DNA of 64,000 nt, taken from Actinoplanes sp. NBC_00393. Lineage in GTDB: Bacteria; Actinomycetota; Actinomycetes; Mycobacteriales; Micromonosporaceae. Location: the NCBI RefSeq assembly GCF_036053395.1, contig NZ_CP107942.1, positions 3,190,501 to 3,254,500 of the forward strand, in the 5' to 3' direction. Both the position numbers and the translations under genes were made by a program. Within the stretch, counting starts at the first letter, position 1. Each line of letters begins with the position of its first letter. Of the stretch, positions 1 to 8,186 are shown piece by piece. The notes under the pieces are model-generated. The model was not told the DNA's origin. It searched no databases and worked only from the letters and a program-made list of their open reading frames with translations.

Positions 1-525
1 GCGCTGACGTACTGGGTCGCGCTCGGGCTCGCCCTCGCCTCGATCGCGGGTTGCTATCTGCTGCTGCGGGGCCGGCTGGGGCTGTCGCTGATGGCGGTGC
101 GCGACGAGGAGACCGCGGCAAGTTCGGTCGGGATCGACGTACGCCGCGCCAAGCTCCTGGTCTATCTGGTTTCCGCGGCGGGCTGCGGCGCCGCCGGCGG
201 CGTGATCACGGTGAGTTCGCTCAGCGTGAACCCGGATGCGATCTTCAGCGTCCAGTGGTCGGCCTACATGATCTTCATCGTGGTCATCGGTGGGATCGGC
301 TACATCGAGGGTCCGCTGCTGGGCGCGGTGGTCTTCTTCGCCCTGCAGCAGCTGCTGTCCGACTACGGGTCCTGGTATCTGATCCTGCTGGGAGCCATCG
401 GCATGGCGGTCGCGTTGTGGCTGCCGCGCGGGCTGTGGGGTCTGGTGCGCGACCGGACCGGGCTGAGCCTGTTCCCGGTGGGCTATTTCGTGCGGACGCG
501 GGCTGCCGATGCCGACCCGACCTGA
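1..525 (+). CDS. livM: Branched-chain amino acid-type ABC transporter permease (LivM family), C-terminal part
   Basis: The gene enters from the left edge; the last 174 residues are present and the reading frame is open from base 1. It is hydrophobic with several membrane helices. The stretch around residues 95-105 (VVIGGIGYIEGPLLGA) is the typical LivM loop that contacts the ATPase, followed by the usual final helices and a basic tail. LivM proteins form the inner-membrane channel of importers for branched-chain amino acids, amides, urea or aromatic acids. Its stop overlaps the start of the amidase by 17 bp, so the substrate may be the amide handled by the next genes; that is inference. The ATPase and binding-protein genes, if present, lie upstream of the window. 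Confidence 0.85.
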   Translation, partial: ALTYWVALGLALASIAGCYLLLRGRLGLSLMAVRDEETAASSVGIDVRRAKLLVYLVSAAGCGAAGGVITVSSLSVNPDAIFSVQWSAYMIFIVVIGGIGYIEGPLLGAVVFFALQQLLSDYGSWYLILLGAIGMAVALWLPRGLWGLVRDRTGLSLFPVGYFVRTRAADADPT

Positions 526-1834
526 CAGCATCGTGGCGGCTGCGGCGGCGATCGCGGACGGCGAGCTGACCCCGGCCGAGCTGACCGAGATCCTGCTGGA
601 GCGCGTCGCGGCCACCGAGCCGGCGCTGCACGCCTACGCCACGGTCGCCGCCGGGCAGGCCCGCGAGCAGGCGGCCCGGCTCACCGGCGAGCCGCGCCGC
701 GGTCCGCTGCACGGCATCCCGATCGGGATCAAGGACCTGATAGACACCGCCGGCATCGTGACGAGCTACGGCTCGCCGCGCTTCGCCGGGCACGTGCCGC
801 AGCGCGACGCCACCGCGGTGTCGCGGTTGCGGGACGCGGGCGTGGTGATCCTCGGCAAGCACACCACGCACGAGCTGGCGTGGGGCGGCCGCACGGACAG
901 CGCGGTGCTCGGGCCGACCCACAACCCGTACCGGCACGGTCACATCCCCGGCGGATCCTCCGGCGGGTCCGCGGCCTCGGTCGCCGCTGGCAGCAGTCTC
1001 GGGGCGCTCGGTTCGGACACGGCCGGCAGCGTACGGATTCCCGCCGCGCTGAGCGGCTGCGTCGGTGTCAAGCCCACCCGGGGCCGGATCCCGCTCGACG
1101 GGGTGCTGCCGCTGGCGCCGTCGCTGGACCATCTCGGGGTGCTGGCCCGCACGGTCGACGACGCGGCCCTGCTGCTCGGCGGGCTGGGCATCCCGGTGGC
1201 ACCGCCGGGACGCCCGCTGCGGGTCGGCTGGCTCGGCGGCTGGTACGACGCGGTCCTGTACCCCGAGGTCCGGGCCGCGCTGGCGACGGCCCGGTCCCGG
1301 CTGGAAGACGCCGGGGTGCGCGTCGGTGATGTCGCCATCCCCGACGAGCCGCTGATGCCGCAGGCTCCGCTGGCCCGGATCGCCGCCGAGGCCGGCGCCT
1401 TCCACCGCGCCGCTTTCGAGCAGGAACCGGCCATGTTCGGTACGGACATCGCCGAGCTCATGCGACTGCCGGCACCCGATGCGGAGCAGGTCGAACGCGC
1501 CGAGGCCGCGCTGCGCCGCACAGTCACCGCCCTGCTCGGCGCGCTGCGCTCCTACGACGTGCTGGCCAGCGCCACCGTGCCGGTGACCGCACCGCCGATC
1601 GGCGCGCACACGCTGAGCGTCGCCGGCACCGACTGGCCGGTCGAATTCGTGCTGACCCGGCTGACCGCGCCGTTCAACGCGGCCGGGCTTCCGGCGATCT
1701 CGGTGCCGATCGCGCTGGCCGGGGGCCTGCCGGTCGGGTTGCAGCTGGCCGGGCCGGCACACGGTGAGGACCTCGTCCTGGACGCGGCCCGGCTGGTGGA
1801 GCGGCACTGTCCCCTTGACGGAGGTATCCGATGA
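509..1834 (+). CDS. Amidase signature family hydrolase
   Basis: A 441-residue amidase of normal family length. The Ser-cisSer-Lys triad is visible: Lys75 (GIKDLID), Ser150 in the GGSSGGSAA motif and the nucleophile Ser174 in DTAGSVR, with the 24-residue Ser-Ser spacing seen in malonamidase and FAAH. Such enzymes hydrolyse an amide to the carboxylate and ammonia in the cytoplasm. The ATG overlaps the permease end, and the stop overlaps the next ATG (ATGA), so translation is coupled across the operon. The substrate cannot be read from the sequence. With an alcohol and an aldehyde dehydrogenase downstream, an aromatic or hydroxyalkyl amide is plausible but unproven. Subunit A of GatCAB is unlikely, since no gatB or gatC is near. 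Confidence 0.9.
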   Translation: MPTRPDSIVAAAAAIADGELTPAELTEILLERVAATEPALHAYATVAAGQAREQAARLTGEPRRGPLHGIPIGIKDLIDTAGIVTSYGSPRFAGHVPQRDATAVSRLRDAGVVILGKHTTHELAWGGRTDSAVLGPTHNPYRHGHIPGGSSGGSAASVAAGSSLGALGSDTAGSVRIPAALSGCVGVKPTRGRIPLDGVLPLAPSLDHLGVLARTVDDAALLLGGLGIPVAPPGRPLRVGWLGGWYDAVLYPEVRAALATARSRLEDAGVRVGDVAIPDEPLMPQAPLARIAAEAGAFHRAAFEQEPAMFGTDIAELMRLPAPDAEQVERAEAALRRTVTALLGALRSYDVLASATVPVTAPPIGAHTLSVAGTDWPVEFVLTRLTAPFNAAGLPAISVPIALAGGLPVGLQLAGPAHGEDLVLDAARLVERHCPLDGGIR

Positions 1835-2946
1835 GAGTTACCGCTGCGGTCGTCGACGAGCTCGACGGCCCGTTCCGGCTGGAACAACTCGACCTCGACG
1901 AGCCGGGTCCTGGCGAAGCCCTGGTGAAGGTCGTCGCCGCCGGGATCTGCCACACCGACGCGATCACCCGGCACGGTGATCTGCCGATGCCGTTCCCCAG
2001 CGTGCTCGGCCACGAGGGCGCCGGGGAGGTGGTGGCCGTCGGCGACGACGTCACCGCGGTACGCCCGGGTGACCATGTGGTGATCGGCTGGCCGTCGTGC
2101 GGGCAGTGCCGCAACTGCCGTGACGGCGAGCCCCGCTACTGCGCCCGGCTCGGTGAGGCGCTCTGCGGCGGCGCTCGCCTGCTCGGGCCGCGCGCCGGCC
2201 AGAGCGCGCTGCGCCGCCCGGACGGGTCGCTGGTGCACAGCCACTTCTTCGGGCAGTCGTCGTTCGCCACCTACGCACTGACGTGGGCGGACGCGCTGGT
2301 GGTCGTACCCGAAGCGGCCCCTCTGGAGATGCTCGGCCCGCTCGCCTGCGGGATCTCCACCGGGGCGGGCGCCGTCATGAACACGCTGCAGCCCGGGCCG
2401 GGCGCGAGCCTGGTGGTGTACGGGGTCGGCGCGGTGGGCCTGGCCGCGGTGATGGCGGCCCGGCTCTCCCCCGCCACCCGGATCATCGCCGTCGACCGGC
2501 ATCCCGAGCGCCTGAGACTGGCCGCCGAACTCGGGGCCACCGACACGGTGAACGCCGCCGAGACCGACCCGGTGGCCGAGGTGCACCGCCTCTGCGGCGG
2601 CCCGGCCGACTTCTCCCTGGAATGCACCGGCGTGATCTCCGTCGTCCGGCAGGCCGTCGACAGCGTCGGCATGCTCGGCACCTGCGTGCTGATCGGCGGG
2701 GCGCCGGCCGGCGCGGAGTTCAGCGTCGATCACCTGAGCACGCTGTGGGGCAAGCGGATCGTCGGCGTGCTCGGCGGCAGCGGCCGCAGCGAGACGCTGA
2801 TCGGCACCCTGGTCGAACTGCACCGGCAGGGCCGGTTCCCGTTCGACCGGCTCGTGCAGTTCTACGACCTCGCGGACATCGACGAGGCGCTGCAGGACAG
2901 CCACCGCGGCAGCGTCCTCAAACCCGTGCTGCGCATGCACCACTGA
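1831..2946 (+). CDS. Zinc-dependent alcohol dehydrogenase (MDR superfamily, aryl-alcohol type)
   Basis: A 371-residue medium-chain dehydrogenase. Catalytic zinc ligands are Cys40, His61-Glu62 (GHEGAGEV) and Cys173; the structural zinc cysteines are Cys90, 93, 96 and 104. The Rossmann motif GVGAVG is at 198-203, followed by an acidic strand end (VDRHPERL) that favours NAD. The overall pattern resembles benzyl/aryl-alcohol dehydrogenases and class III-like enzymes. It would oxidise an alcohol to an aldehyde for the aldehyde dehydrogenase immediately downstream. The start is fixed by the ATGA overlap with the amidase. Substrate remains unknown. Confidence 0.9.
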   Translation: MRVTAAVVDELDGPFRLEQLDLDEPGPGEALVKVVAAGICHTDAITRHGDLPMPFPSVLGHEGAGEVVAVGDDVTAVRPGDHVVIGWPSCGQCRNCRDGEPRYCARLGEALCGGARLLGPRAGQSALRRPDGSLVHSHFFGQSSFATYALTWADALVVVPEAAPLEMLGPLACGISTGAGAVMNTLQPGPGASLVVYGVGAVGLAAVMAARLSPATRIIAVDRHPERLRLAAELGATDTVNAAETDPVAEVHRLCGGPADFSLECTGVISVVRQAVDSVGMLGTCVLIGGAPAGAEFSVDHLSTLWGKRIVGVLGGSGRSETLIGTLVELHRQGRFPFDRLVQFYDLADIDEALQDSHRGSVLKPVLRMHH

Positions 2947-2972
2947 CCAAGCAACAACGAAAGGAACACACT

Positions 2973-4436
2973 GTGGGACTGCTTGACGGCGTCGACTGGC
3001 AGGGAAAGATCTTCAAGAACGGCGAGTGGACCACCGGGCGGGGCGGCGACTACCCGGTCGTCGAACCCGCCACCGGCGCCGAACTCGGCCGGATGGGCCG
3101 GGCGACACCCGAGGACGTCGCCGAGGCCGGCGTGCACGCCGCCCGGGCCCAGAAGCAGTGGGCGGCTATGCCGCACCCCGCCAGGGCCGCGGTGCTGCGC
3201 AAGGCCGGTGACCTGTGGCAACAGCACGCCGAGGAGATCAGCAGCTGGAACATCCGCGAGGTCGGCGCGGTCCCCGGGATGGCCGGGTTCGCGCTGCACG
3301 TCGCCGCGGAGGAATGCTACGAGGCGGCCTCGCTGCCCAGCCGCCCGCACGGCGAGCTGCTGCCGTCCGAACAGCCCCGGCTGTCGATGGCCCGGCGCAT
3401 CCCGGCCGGCGTGGTCAGCGTCATCTCGCCGTTCAACGTACCGATCATCCTGGGCATCCGGTCGGTGGCCCCGGCGCTCGCGCTGGGCAACGCGGTGATC
3501 CTCAAGCCGGACCCGCGCACCGCGGTCACCGGCGGCACGCTGATGGCCCGCATCTTCGAGGAGGCCGGGCTGCCCCCGGGCGTGCTGCAGATGCTGCCCG
3601 GCGGCGCCGACGTCGGCGAGGCGCTGATCACCGACCCGAACATCCGGGTCATCTCGTTCACCGGCTCCACCCCGGTGGGCCGCCGGATCGGGGAGCTCGC
3701 CGGCCGGCACCTGAAGCGGGCCCACCTCGAGCTCGGCGGCAACTCGGCGCTGCTGATCCTCGACGACGCGGATGTCGACGCGGCGGTCAACCTGGCCGCG
3801 TGGGGTTCGTTCTTCAACCAGGGCCAGATCTGCATGACCACCGGACGGCACCTGGTCGCCGACCGGCTGTACGACGAGTTCGTGCAACGCCTCGCCGACA
3901 AGGCCGGGAAGCTGCCGGTCGGCAACCCGGCGACCGAGCAGGTCGCGCTCGGCCCGATCATCGACGCCGGGCAGCGCGACAAGATCCACGGCCTGGTCAC
4001 GGCCAGCGCCGGCCAGGGCGCCACGGTCGTTTCCGGCGGATCGTACGAGGACCTGTTCTACCGGCCCACCGTGCTGGCCGACGTGCCGCTGACCGCCCCG
4101 GCGTTCGCCGACGAGGTGTTCGGCCCGGTCGCGCCGGTCACCCGGGTGTCGTCGGTGGAGGAGGCTGTCGCGCTGGCCGGGGCCAGCGAGTACGGGCTGT
4201 CGCTGGGCATCGTCACCCGCGACGTGATGCGCGGGCTGGCCGTCGCCGAGCAGATCCCGACCGGGATCGTGCACATCAACGACCAGACGGTCAACGACGA
4301 GGCCAACGCGCCGTTCGGTGGGGTGCGGGCCTCCGGCACCGGCTCGCGGTTCGGCGGGGCGGCCGCCAACATCGAGGCGTTCACCGAGACCCGGTGGATC
4401 ACCATGCGCGGCGAGCCGGCCACCTATCCCTTCTGA
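2973..4436 (+). CDS. NAD(P)-dependent aldehyde dehydrogenase (benzaldehyde dehydrogenase-like)
   Basis: A GTG start at 2973 is preceded by AAGGA with 7-nt spacing and gives a 487-residue protein of normal family length; the frame stays open further upstream, but that part is out-of-frame alcohol dehydrogenase sequence. Catalytic residues are Cys287 (NQGQICMTTGR), Glu253 (LELGGNS) and Asn155 (SPFNVP); SFTGSTPVGRRIG near 228-240 binds the cofactor. NQGQICMTTGR is typical of aromatic-aldehyde dehydrogenases such as XylC-like enzymes. It probably finishes the alcohol-aldehyde-acid sequence. It lies 26 bp after the alcohol dehydrogenase and is followed by a strong hairpin. Confidence 0.92.
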   Translation: MGLLDGVDWQGKIFKNGEWTTGRGGDYPVVEPATGAELGRMGRATPEDVAEAGVHAARAQKQWAAMPHPARAAVLRKAGDLWQQHAEEISSWNIREVGAVPGMAGFALHVAAEECYEAASLPSRPHGELLPSEQPRLSMARRIPAGVVSVISPFNVPIILGIRSVAPALALGNAVILKPDPRTAVTGGTLMARIFEEAGLPPGVLQMLPGGADVGEALITDPNIRVISFTGSTPVGRRIGELAGRHLKRAHLELGGNSALLILDDADVDAAVNLAAWGSFFNQGQICMTTGRHLVADRLYDEFVQRLADKAGKLPVGNPATEQVALGPIIDAGQRDKIHGLVTASAGQGATVVSGGSYEDLFYRPTVLADVPLTAPAFADEVFGPVAPVTRVSSVEEAVALAGASEYGLSLGIVTRDVMRGLAVAEQIPTGIVHINDQTVNDEANAPFGGVRASGTGSRFGGAAANIEAFTETRWITMRGEPATYPF

Positions 4437-4444
4437 ACCGGCCC

Positions 4445-4482
4445 GGTTCCACCGGTGAGGCCGGAACCTGACCGGTGGAACC
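4445..4482 (+). terminator. Hairpin terminator of the amidase operon
   Basis: GGTTCCACCGGT (4445-4456) pairs perfectly with ACCGGTGGAACC (4471-4482) around a 14-nt loop; a further C/G pair and a GGCC/GGCC extension with a small bulge lengthen the stem. There is no T-run, as is common in high-GC actinobacteria. It begins 8 bp after the aldehyde dehydrogenase stop. Confidence 0.75.
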
Positions 4483-4500
4483 GCAGGCCCTGGGCGATCG

Positions 4501-4830
4501 CTGTTCGGCTTCATCCTGAACTCGCGGCCGGCAACGTCATCGCCGGGGCACGCGGTCACCCGGAACCCGCGGGCCGGCTTCGTCGCCGCCTGCAGCGGCC
4601 TGGTGACCGCGATGCTGCTGCTCCAGACCGTCGGGCACAGCCGGCCGGGGCTGCTGCTCGCGGTCGCGCTGTGGGGTGTGTCCTTCGGGGCGGCGAACCT
4701 GTGCCAGATCACGTTGATGCTCGGCGCCGCACCCGACCAGTTCGATGCGGCCATGTTTCTCAACACCCTGGGATACAACGTCTCCATCGCGCTCGGCGCG
4801 TCTTCCGCGGTCGTGGGCAGGTCGAGATCC
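4501..4830 (+). pseudogene. MFS transporter remnant (C-terminal fragment)
   Basis: The frame starting at 4501 reads about 110 residues resembling the last three helices of a drug/proton antiporter: VALWGVSFGAANLCQ, then GAAPDQFDAAMFLNTLGYNVSIALG, the equivalent of helices 10-12 of DHA1 exporters. It has no start, no N-terminal half and runs into an unrelated Arg/Ser-rich frame near 4830, where it meets the end of the metallo-beta-lactamase gene. I read it as a truncated relic; the insertion or deletion that cut it is not visible. The segment 4437-4874 holds only this and the terminator. Confidence 0.5.
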
Positions 4831-4874
4831 CGGCTGGTGCGCCTTGCTGGTACGAACCGGCTTGTCCGGGCTCG

Positions 4875-5648
4875 TCAGTCCACCCGGGGTGTTTCGGCGC
4901 GCCGGCGGATCCGGCCGCGGGCGGCGAGCCGGTCGAGGCGCCGCTGTTCCTGGTCGGCCCACCGTCTGACGCGGTCGGGGTCGAGCCGGCCGCCGTGGCC
5001 GACGTGCAGCGCCATCGGCTGGAGGGCGAGCATCGCGCGCAGGCTGGCGAGGTTGGCGACCGGGTCGTCGTGGAATGGCGGGTTGGCCGGGCGTCCGGAG
5101 ATCGAGCCCAGGAACGAAGTGGCGACGAGGTCTCCGGCTACCAGGTCGCCGTCGTCGGTGAGGACGGAGACCGATCCGGCGGTGTGGCCGGGCGTGGGGA
5201 CGATTCGGGCGGCGACGCCGAGGTCGTCGAGGCGTTGCGGGCCGTCCAGGATCAGCTCCGGCTCGACCGGGTGGGTGGTGTGATGCAAGGCGGGCAGCCG
5301 GCTCACCATCGACCCGAACGGGCCGGTGGGTAGGTACGGTTCGCGGGCGCGTCCGGCCCGGTACGGGTCCAGGTCGGCGCGGTGCGCGGCGATCGGCGCC
5401 CCGGTCAGCCGGCGTAGGTGTGCGGCGGCACCGAAGTGATCGATGTGGGCGTGGGTGAGCACGATCAGTGCCAGGTCGGCCGGGTCGACGCCGTGGCGCG
5501 CGATGCCGTCGACGATCCTGCGGCCGCTCCCGGGAACTCCGGCGTCGACGAGGATCGGCTTGCGGCCGATCAGCAGGTAGGCGTTGATCGAGTGCCGGCC
5601 TGCAACCGGAATGGGACGCACGTTGACGTGCGCAGGCCGGGCCGTCAT
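4875..5648 (-). CDS. Metallo-beta-lactamase-fold hydrolase
   Basis: A 257-residue MBL-fold protein with the metal motif HAHIDH at residues 66-71, His155 (PTPGHTAGS), Asp173 (AGDLV) and a late His in HVGHGG, so the full di-metal set is present. The arrangement resembles glyoxalase II-like or lactonase-like hydrolases, which act on thioesters or lactones; the exact substrate cannot be told. The ATG overlaps the stop of the upstream thioredoxin-fold gene (ATGA), so both form an operon that likely answers to the TetR operator at 6481. Confidence 0.88.
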   Translation of the reverse strand: MTARPAHVNVRPIPVAGRHSINAYLLIGRKPILVDAGVPGSGRRIVDGIARHGVDPADLALIVLTHAHIDHFGAAAHLRRLTGAPIAAHRADLDPYRAGRAREPYLPTGPFGSMVSRLPALHHTTHPVEPELILDGPQRLDDLGVAARIVPTPGHTAGSVSVLTDDGDLVAGDLVATSFLGSISGRPANPPFHDDPVANLASLRAMLALQPMALHVGHGGRLDPDRVRRWADQEQRRLDRLAARGRIRRRAETPRVD

Positions 5649-6463
5649 CGCGCGACCGCGACGGCGAGGGCGACTACCAGGACAGCAACCCCAGCGGTGA
5701 GCGCCGCCGCAGCTGGGCCGCGGTGATCCTCGGGCAGCCGGCTGAACAGCCGGGAGACCCGGCTCAGCACCGCCAGTGGTGCCGCAGCGAGCCAGATGTC
5801 GCGTTCCACGCGACTGCCGGCGAAGCCGACGACGCCGGGCAGATGGCCGACGGCGCGCAGCAGCGGACCCAGCATGGCACGACTGCGATCGCGCTGCGGT
5901 ACGCGTCCGGCGGCGATCGCGGTCAGAGCGGCGCGCAGGCCGGTTTCGTCGTTGGCCCAGTGCGCCCGGAAGCGGATGACACCGGCCGGGTCCAGAAGGT
6001 ACGCCGAGTTGGGTTTCGGGCTCATCGCCTGGTGCAGTCCACCGTCCAGGTCGTCGACGGCCACCTCGAACTGGAGCGCGTGATGGCGGCGTAGCTCCTC
6101 GGCGTGACGCCGCTTGTCCTGCGGCGTACGCGGTTGGCCGAACTTCTCCCCCGGATGCGCCTCTCGGGTGTTCACCAGGACGAATCGCACTCGGTCGCCG
6201 AAGTCGCGGTGCAACTCGTTCAGTATCGGGCCGGCGCTCTCGGTGACCGGGCAGGTCCGGGAGCCGAAGACGAGCAGCACCGGGCGTGCGCCGAGGTCGG
6301 TGTCAGTGAATCGGCCGCCGTCGAGGGTGGGCAGGTCGAAGGCCGGTATCCGGGCGCCGGGGGCGGGCGAGTCCCGGTCGAAGGTCAGGTCGTCGAGCAG
6401 CAGGGCGGTGCGGAACCGGGTGAAACGGTACGCCTCTCCGGCGTCCGCGGTGGTCGATGGCAT
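5645..6463 (-). CDS. Membrane-anchored thioredoxin-fold protein, deiodinase/redoxin-like
   Basis: I take the ATG at 6463 because GGAGGAGGA lies 4-5 bases before it; an ATG farther up at 6496 lies inside the operator. The product has 272 residues. After about 35 residues comes a redoxin fold: FGSRTCPVTES has a single-Cys active site, and VNTREAHPGE matches the 'EAHP' signature of iodothyronine deiodinase-like proteins, where the selenocysteine position is here Cys. A basic linker leads to one hydrophobic helix at the very C-terminus (about 250-270) that should anchor it in the membrane. The role is unknown; a thiol reductase or peroxidase is plausible. It is translated ahead of the MBL hydrolase. 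Confidence 0.72.
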   Translation of the reverse strand: MPSTTADAGEAYRFTRFRTALLLDDLTFDRDSPAPGARIPAFDLPTLDGGRFTDTDLGARPVLLVFGSRTCPVTESAGPILNELHRDFGDRVRFVLVNTREAHPGEKFGQPRTPQDKRRHAEELRRHHALQFEVAVDDLDGGLHQAMSPKPNSAYLLDPAGVIRFRAHWANDETGLRAALTAIAAGRVPQRDRSRAMLGPLLRAVGHLPGVVGFAGSRVERDIWLAAAPLAVLSRVSRLFSRLPEDHRGPAAAALTAGVAVLVVALAVAVAR

Positions 6464-6480
6464 GGCATCCTCCTCCATTT

Positions 6481-6496
6481 TTGACTGATCGGTCAA
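6481..6496 (-). promoter_or_regulatory. TetR-type operator upstream of the redoxin/MBL operon
   Basis: TTGACTGATCGGTCAA is a near-perfect 16-bp palindrome with the same arms (TTGAC..GTCAA) as the two boxes in front of the tetR gene at 7147 and 7177. It sits 18 bp before the chosen start, where a bound repressor would block transcription. Confidence 0.7.
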
Positions 6497-6536
6497 CTCT
6501 GCTGGCGCACAAGGCCCACCGCTCCCGGCGGGGCGC

Positions 6537-7130
6537 TCAGCGCGCGGCCTGCAACAGCAGACGGATGTCGTTCTTGGCGAGCAGCACCAGGCCGGGGTCG
6601 TCGTGCGCCTTGGCCAGCAATGCCAGCCCCTGCATCAGGGCCAGCACCCGGATGGCGGCACCGCCGGGATCGACGCCGGCGGGGACGTCACCGCGGCCTT
6701 TCGCCTCGCTGATGGCCGTCGAGAAATAGCCCGTCCAGCCGGCCAGCACCCGGCCCGCCCGGGCCCGGCCCTCGTCGCCGTGGCCGGCCACCTCAGCGGC
6801 CAGCCCGCCGAGCGGGCAGCCCGGTGTAGCGCCGAACCGCTCGCGCATCAGTGTCAGCATCCGCACGAAGCTGTCGACGAACCGGTCGATGCGCTCCAGC
6901 GGCGGCACATCGGAGGCGAACGCCTGCTCCAGCACCGCGTGCATCATGTCCCAGTTGTGGTCCAGGACCGCCCCGCCCAGCACCTCTTTGGACGGAAAGA
7001 AGTGGTAGAGACTGCCCTTGTGCACCCCCGCCGCCCGGCAGACGTCCTCGGTGCTGACCTCGGCCAACGACGCGCCGTGCACCAGATCACGGGCCACCGC
7101 GACGATGCGTTGCCGCGTATCACGAGCCAT
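6537..7130 (-). CDS. TetR/AcrR family transcriptional regulator
   Basis: The ATG at 7130 follows GGAAGGTGGGG; the longer open frame upstream runs through the operators and is not coding. The 197-residue product has the N-terminal helix-turn-helix (STEDVCRAAGVHKGSLYHFFPSKE) and a C-terminal ligand domain with 'FGATPGCPLGGLAAEVAG', as in the YcdC/NemR-like branch whose members often sense electrophiles through Cys. It probably represses itself and the redoxin/MBL operon, since both promoters carry TTGACnGnnCGGTCAA boxes. The two transcription units point the same way. Confidence 0.88.
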   Translation of the reverse strand: MARDTRQRIVAVARDLVHGASLAEVSTEDVCRAAGVHKGSLYHFFPSKEVLGGAVLDHNWDMMHAVLEQAFASDVPPLERIDRFVDSFVRMLTLMRERFGATPGCPLGGLAAEVAGHGDEGRARAGRVLAGWTGYFSTAISEAKGRGDVPAGVDPGGAAIRVLALMQGLALLAKAHDDPGLVLLAKNDIRLLLQAAR

Positions 7131-7146
7131 GACCCCACCTTCCTTG

Positions 7147-7192
7147 TTGACCGTTCGGTCAAAAACTATGTCTGAGTTTACCGTTCGGTCAA
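7147..7192 (-). promoter_or_regulatory. Tandem TetR operators before the tetR gene
   Basis: TTGACCGTTCGGTCAA (7147-7162) and TTTACCGTTCGGTCAA (7177-7192) are palindromes with 7-bp arms, centred 30 bp apart, i.e. about three helical turns. They lie 17-62 bp before the regulator start and indicate autorepression by two dimers on one DNA face. Confidence 0.75.
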
Positions 7193-7397
7193 GAGGGAAT
7201 GATCGGCTGCAGCCGCATCGCGGGACATGGCCTGCGGTGACCGCCGGCCCGGCCGGACGACGGCCGGACGACGGCCGGATCGCATCCGCGGCGTCCGGGC
7301 GGTGAACTTCGGCCCCACAGTCACAGTCGCCTTTCAGATCCGTGGAGCAGCCGGTTGCTGGACAGCAGCGCTCGGCAGCAGCTGCCACGATCGACGT

Positions 7398-7943
7398 GTG
7401 AATGACAACGGTGCCTTCGCGACTGGTGAGGCGGGGTACGTCTGGTCACCGTGGCGTTACGTGCTCGCGGCGGCCGTGACGGGCTTACCTACCGCTTCCC
7501 TCGGCTGGTTCCTCGGCATGTGGATGTTCACCGCGATCGCCGGCAGGCCTCCCGTGTCCACGGTTGCCGGCGCGGTCGCCTTCATCGGCACCTACACGAT
7601 CCTGTTTCCTCTCTTCTCCTGGTTGCTCACTGGTGGAAGGCCGGCTGTGCTGAGGTTCGGCAGCGATGCGATCGAGCTCGGCGCGCAGCGCCACGACGCC
7701 GTCCGGGTGCCCTACGAGATCGTGTCGAGCGCTCAGGTTCGGCGGTGGTGGCCGATCACGGTGTTCGAGGTCTTTGTCGATGCCGCCGACAGCTCACAGG
7801 TGAGCAGAGTCGACCGGGAGGGCCGTCGGCCGCTGCGTAAACGCAAAGGCAGTCAGGTGCGGTTCTCCATGCCGATCGTGGGACTGACAGCTTCGACGTC
7901 GGACGTCCGGAGCCAGCTTCGCCGCCGTGGGGTGAGTGGCTGA
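7398..7943 (+). CDS. Small membrane protein with PH-like C-terminal domain, unknown function
   Basis: The GTG at 7398 gives 181 residues; no strong ribosome site is visible, so the start is uncertain. Two hydrophobic helices (about 20-42 and 52-75) are followed by a soluble part of beta-rich, bacterial-PH-like character (VLRFGSDAIELG ... VPYEIVSSAQVRRWWP) and a basic tail. It stands alone between the tetR gene and the ABC operon. I do not recognise a named family. Confidence 0.6.
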   Translation: MNDNGAFATGEAGYVWSPWRYVLAAAVTGLPTASLGWFLGMWMFTAIAGRPPVSTVAGAVAFIGTYTILFPLFSWLLTGGRPAVLRFGSDAIELGAQRHDAVRVPYEIVSSAQVRRWWPITVFEVFVDAADSSQVSRVDREGRRPLRKRKGSQVRFSMPIVGLTASTSDVRSQLRRRGVSG

Positions 7944-8186
7944 CGAAGCCCGGAAGTATCGATCGCGGCGCGGTGCGTCGTTCTTCGTCGCCGCGGTGGG
8001 TGCCTCCCCAGGTAGCTCGCCCGGTCGCCAGGGGCATTGAGCACCGGCCCGGACGGAGGCTGCGCCGAGCTGGACCGCTTCGTGCCGGTTCCAGCGAGCT
8101 TCGGCTGCTTGCCGGGTTCCGGAAACGAGCGGGTCTGATGTCGGCCGGATGCCGATCTGGAATGACGATGGGCAGGTGGCCAGGAT

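Noticed and set aside
2862..4787. Long minus-strand frames across the aldehyde dehydrogenase
   Set aside because: Typical GC-rich antisense shadow; the plus strand has all catalytic motifs.
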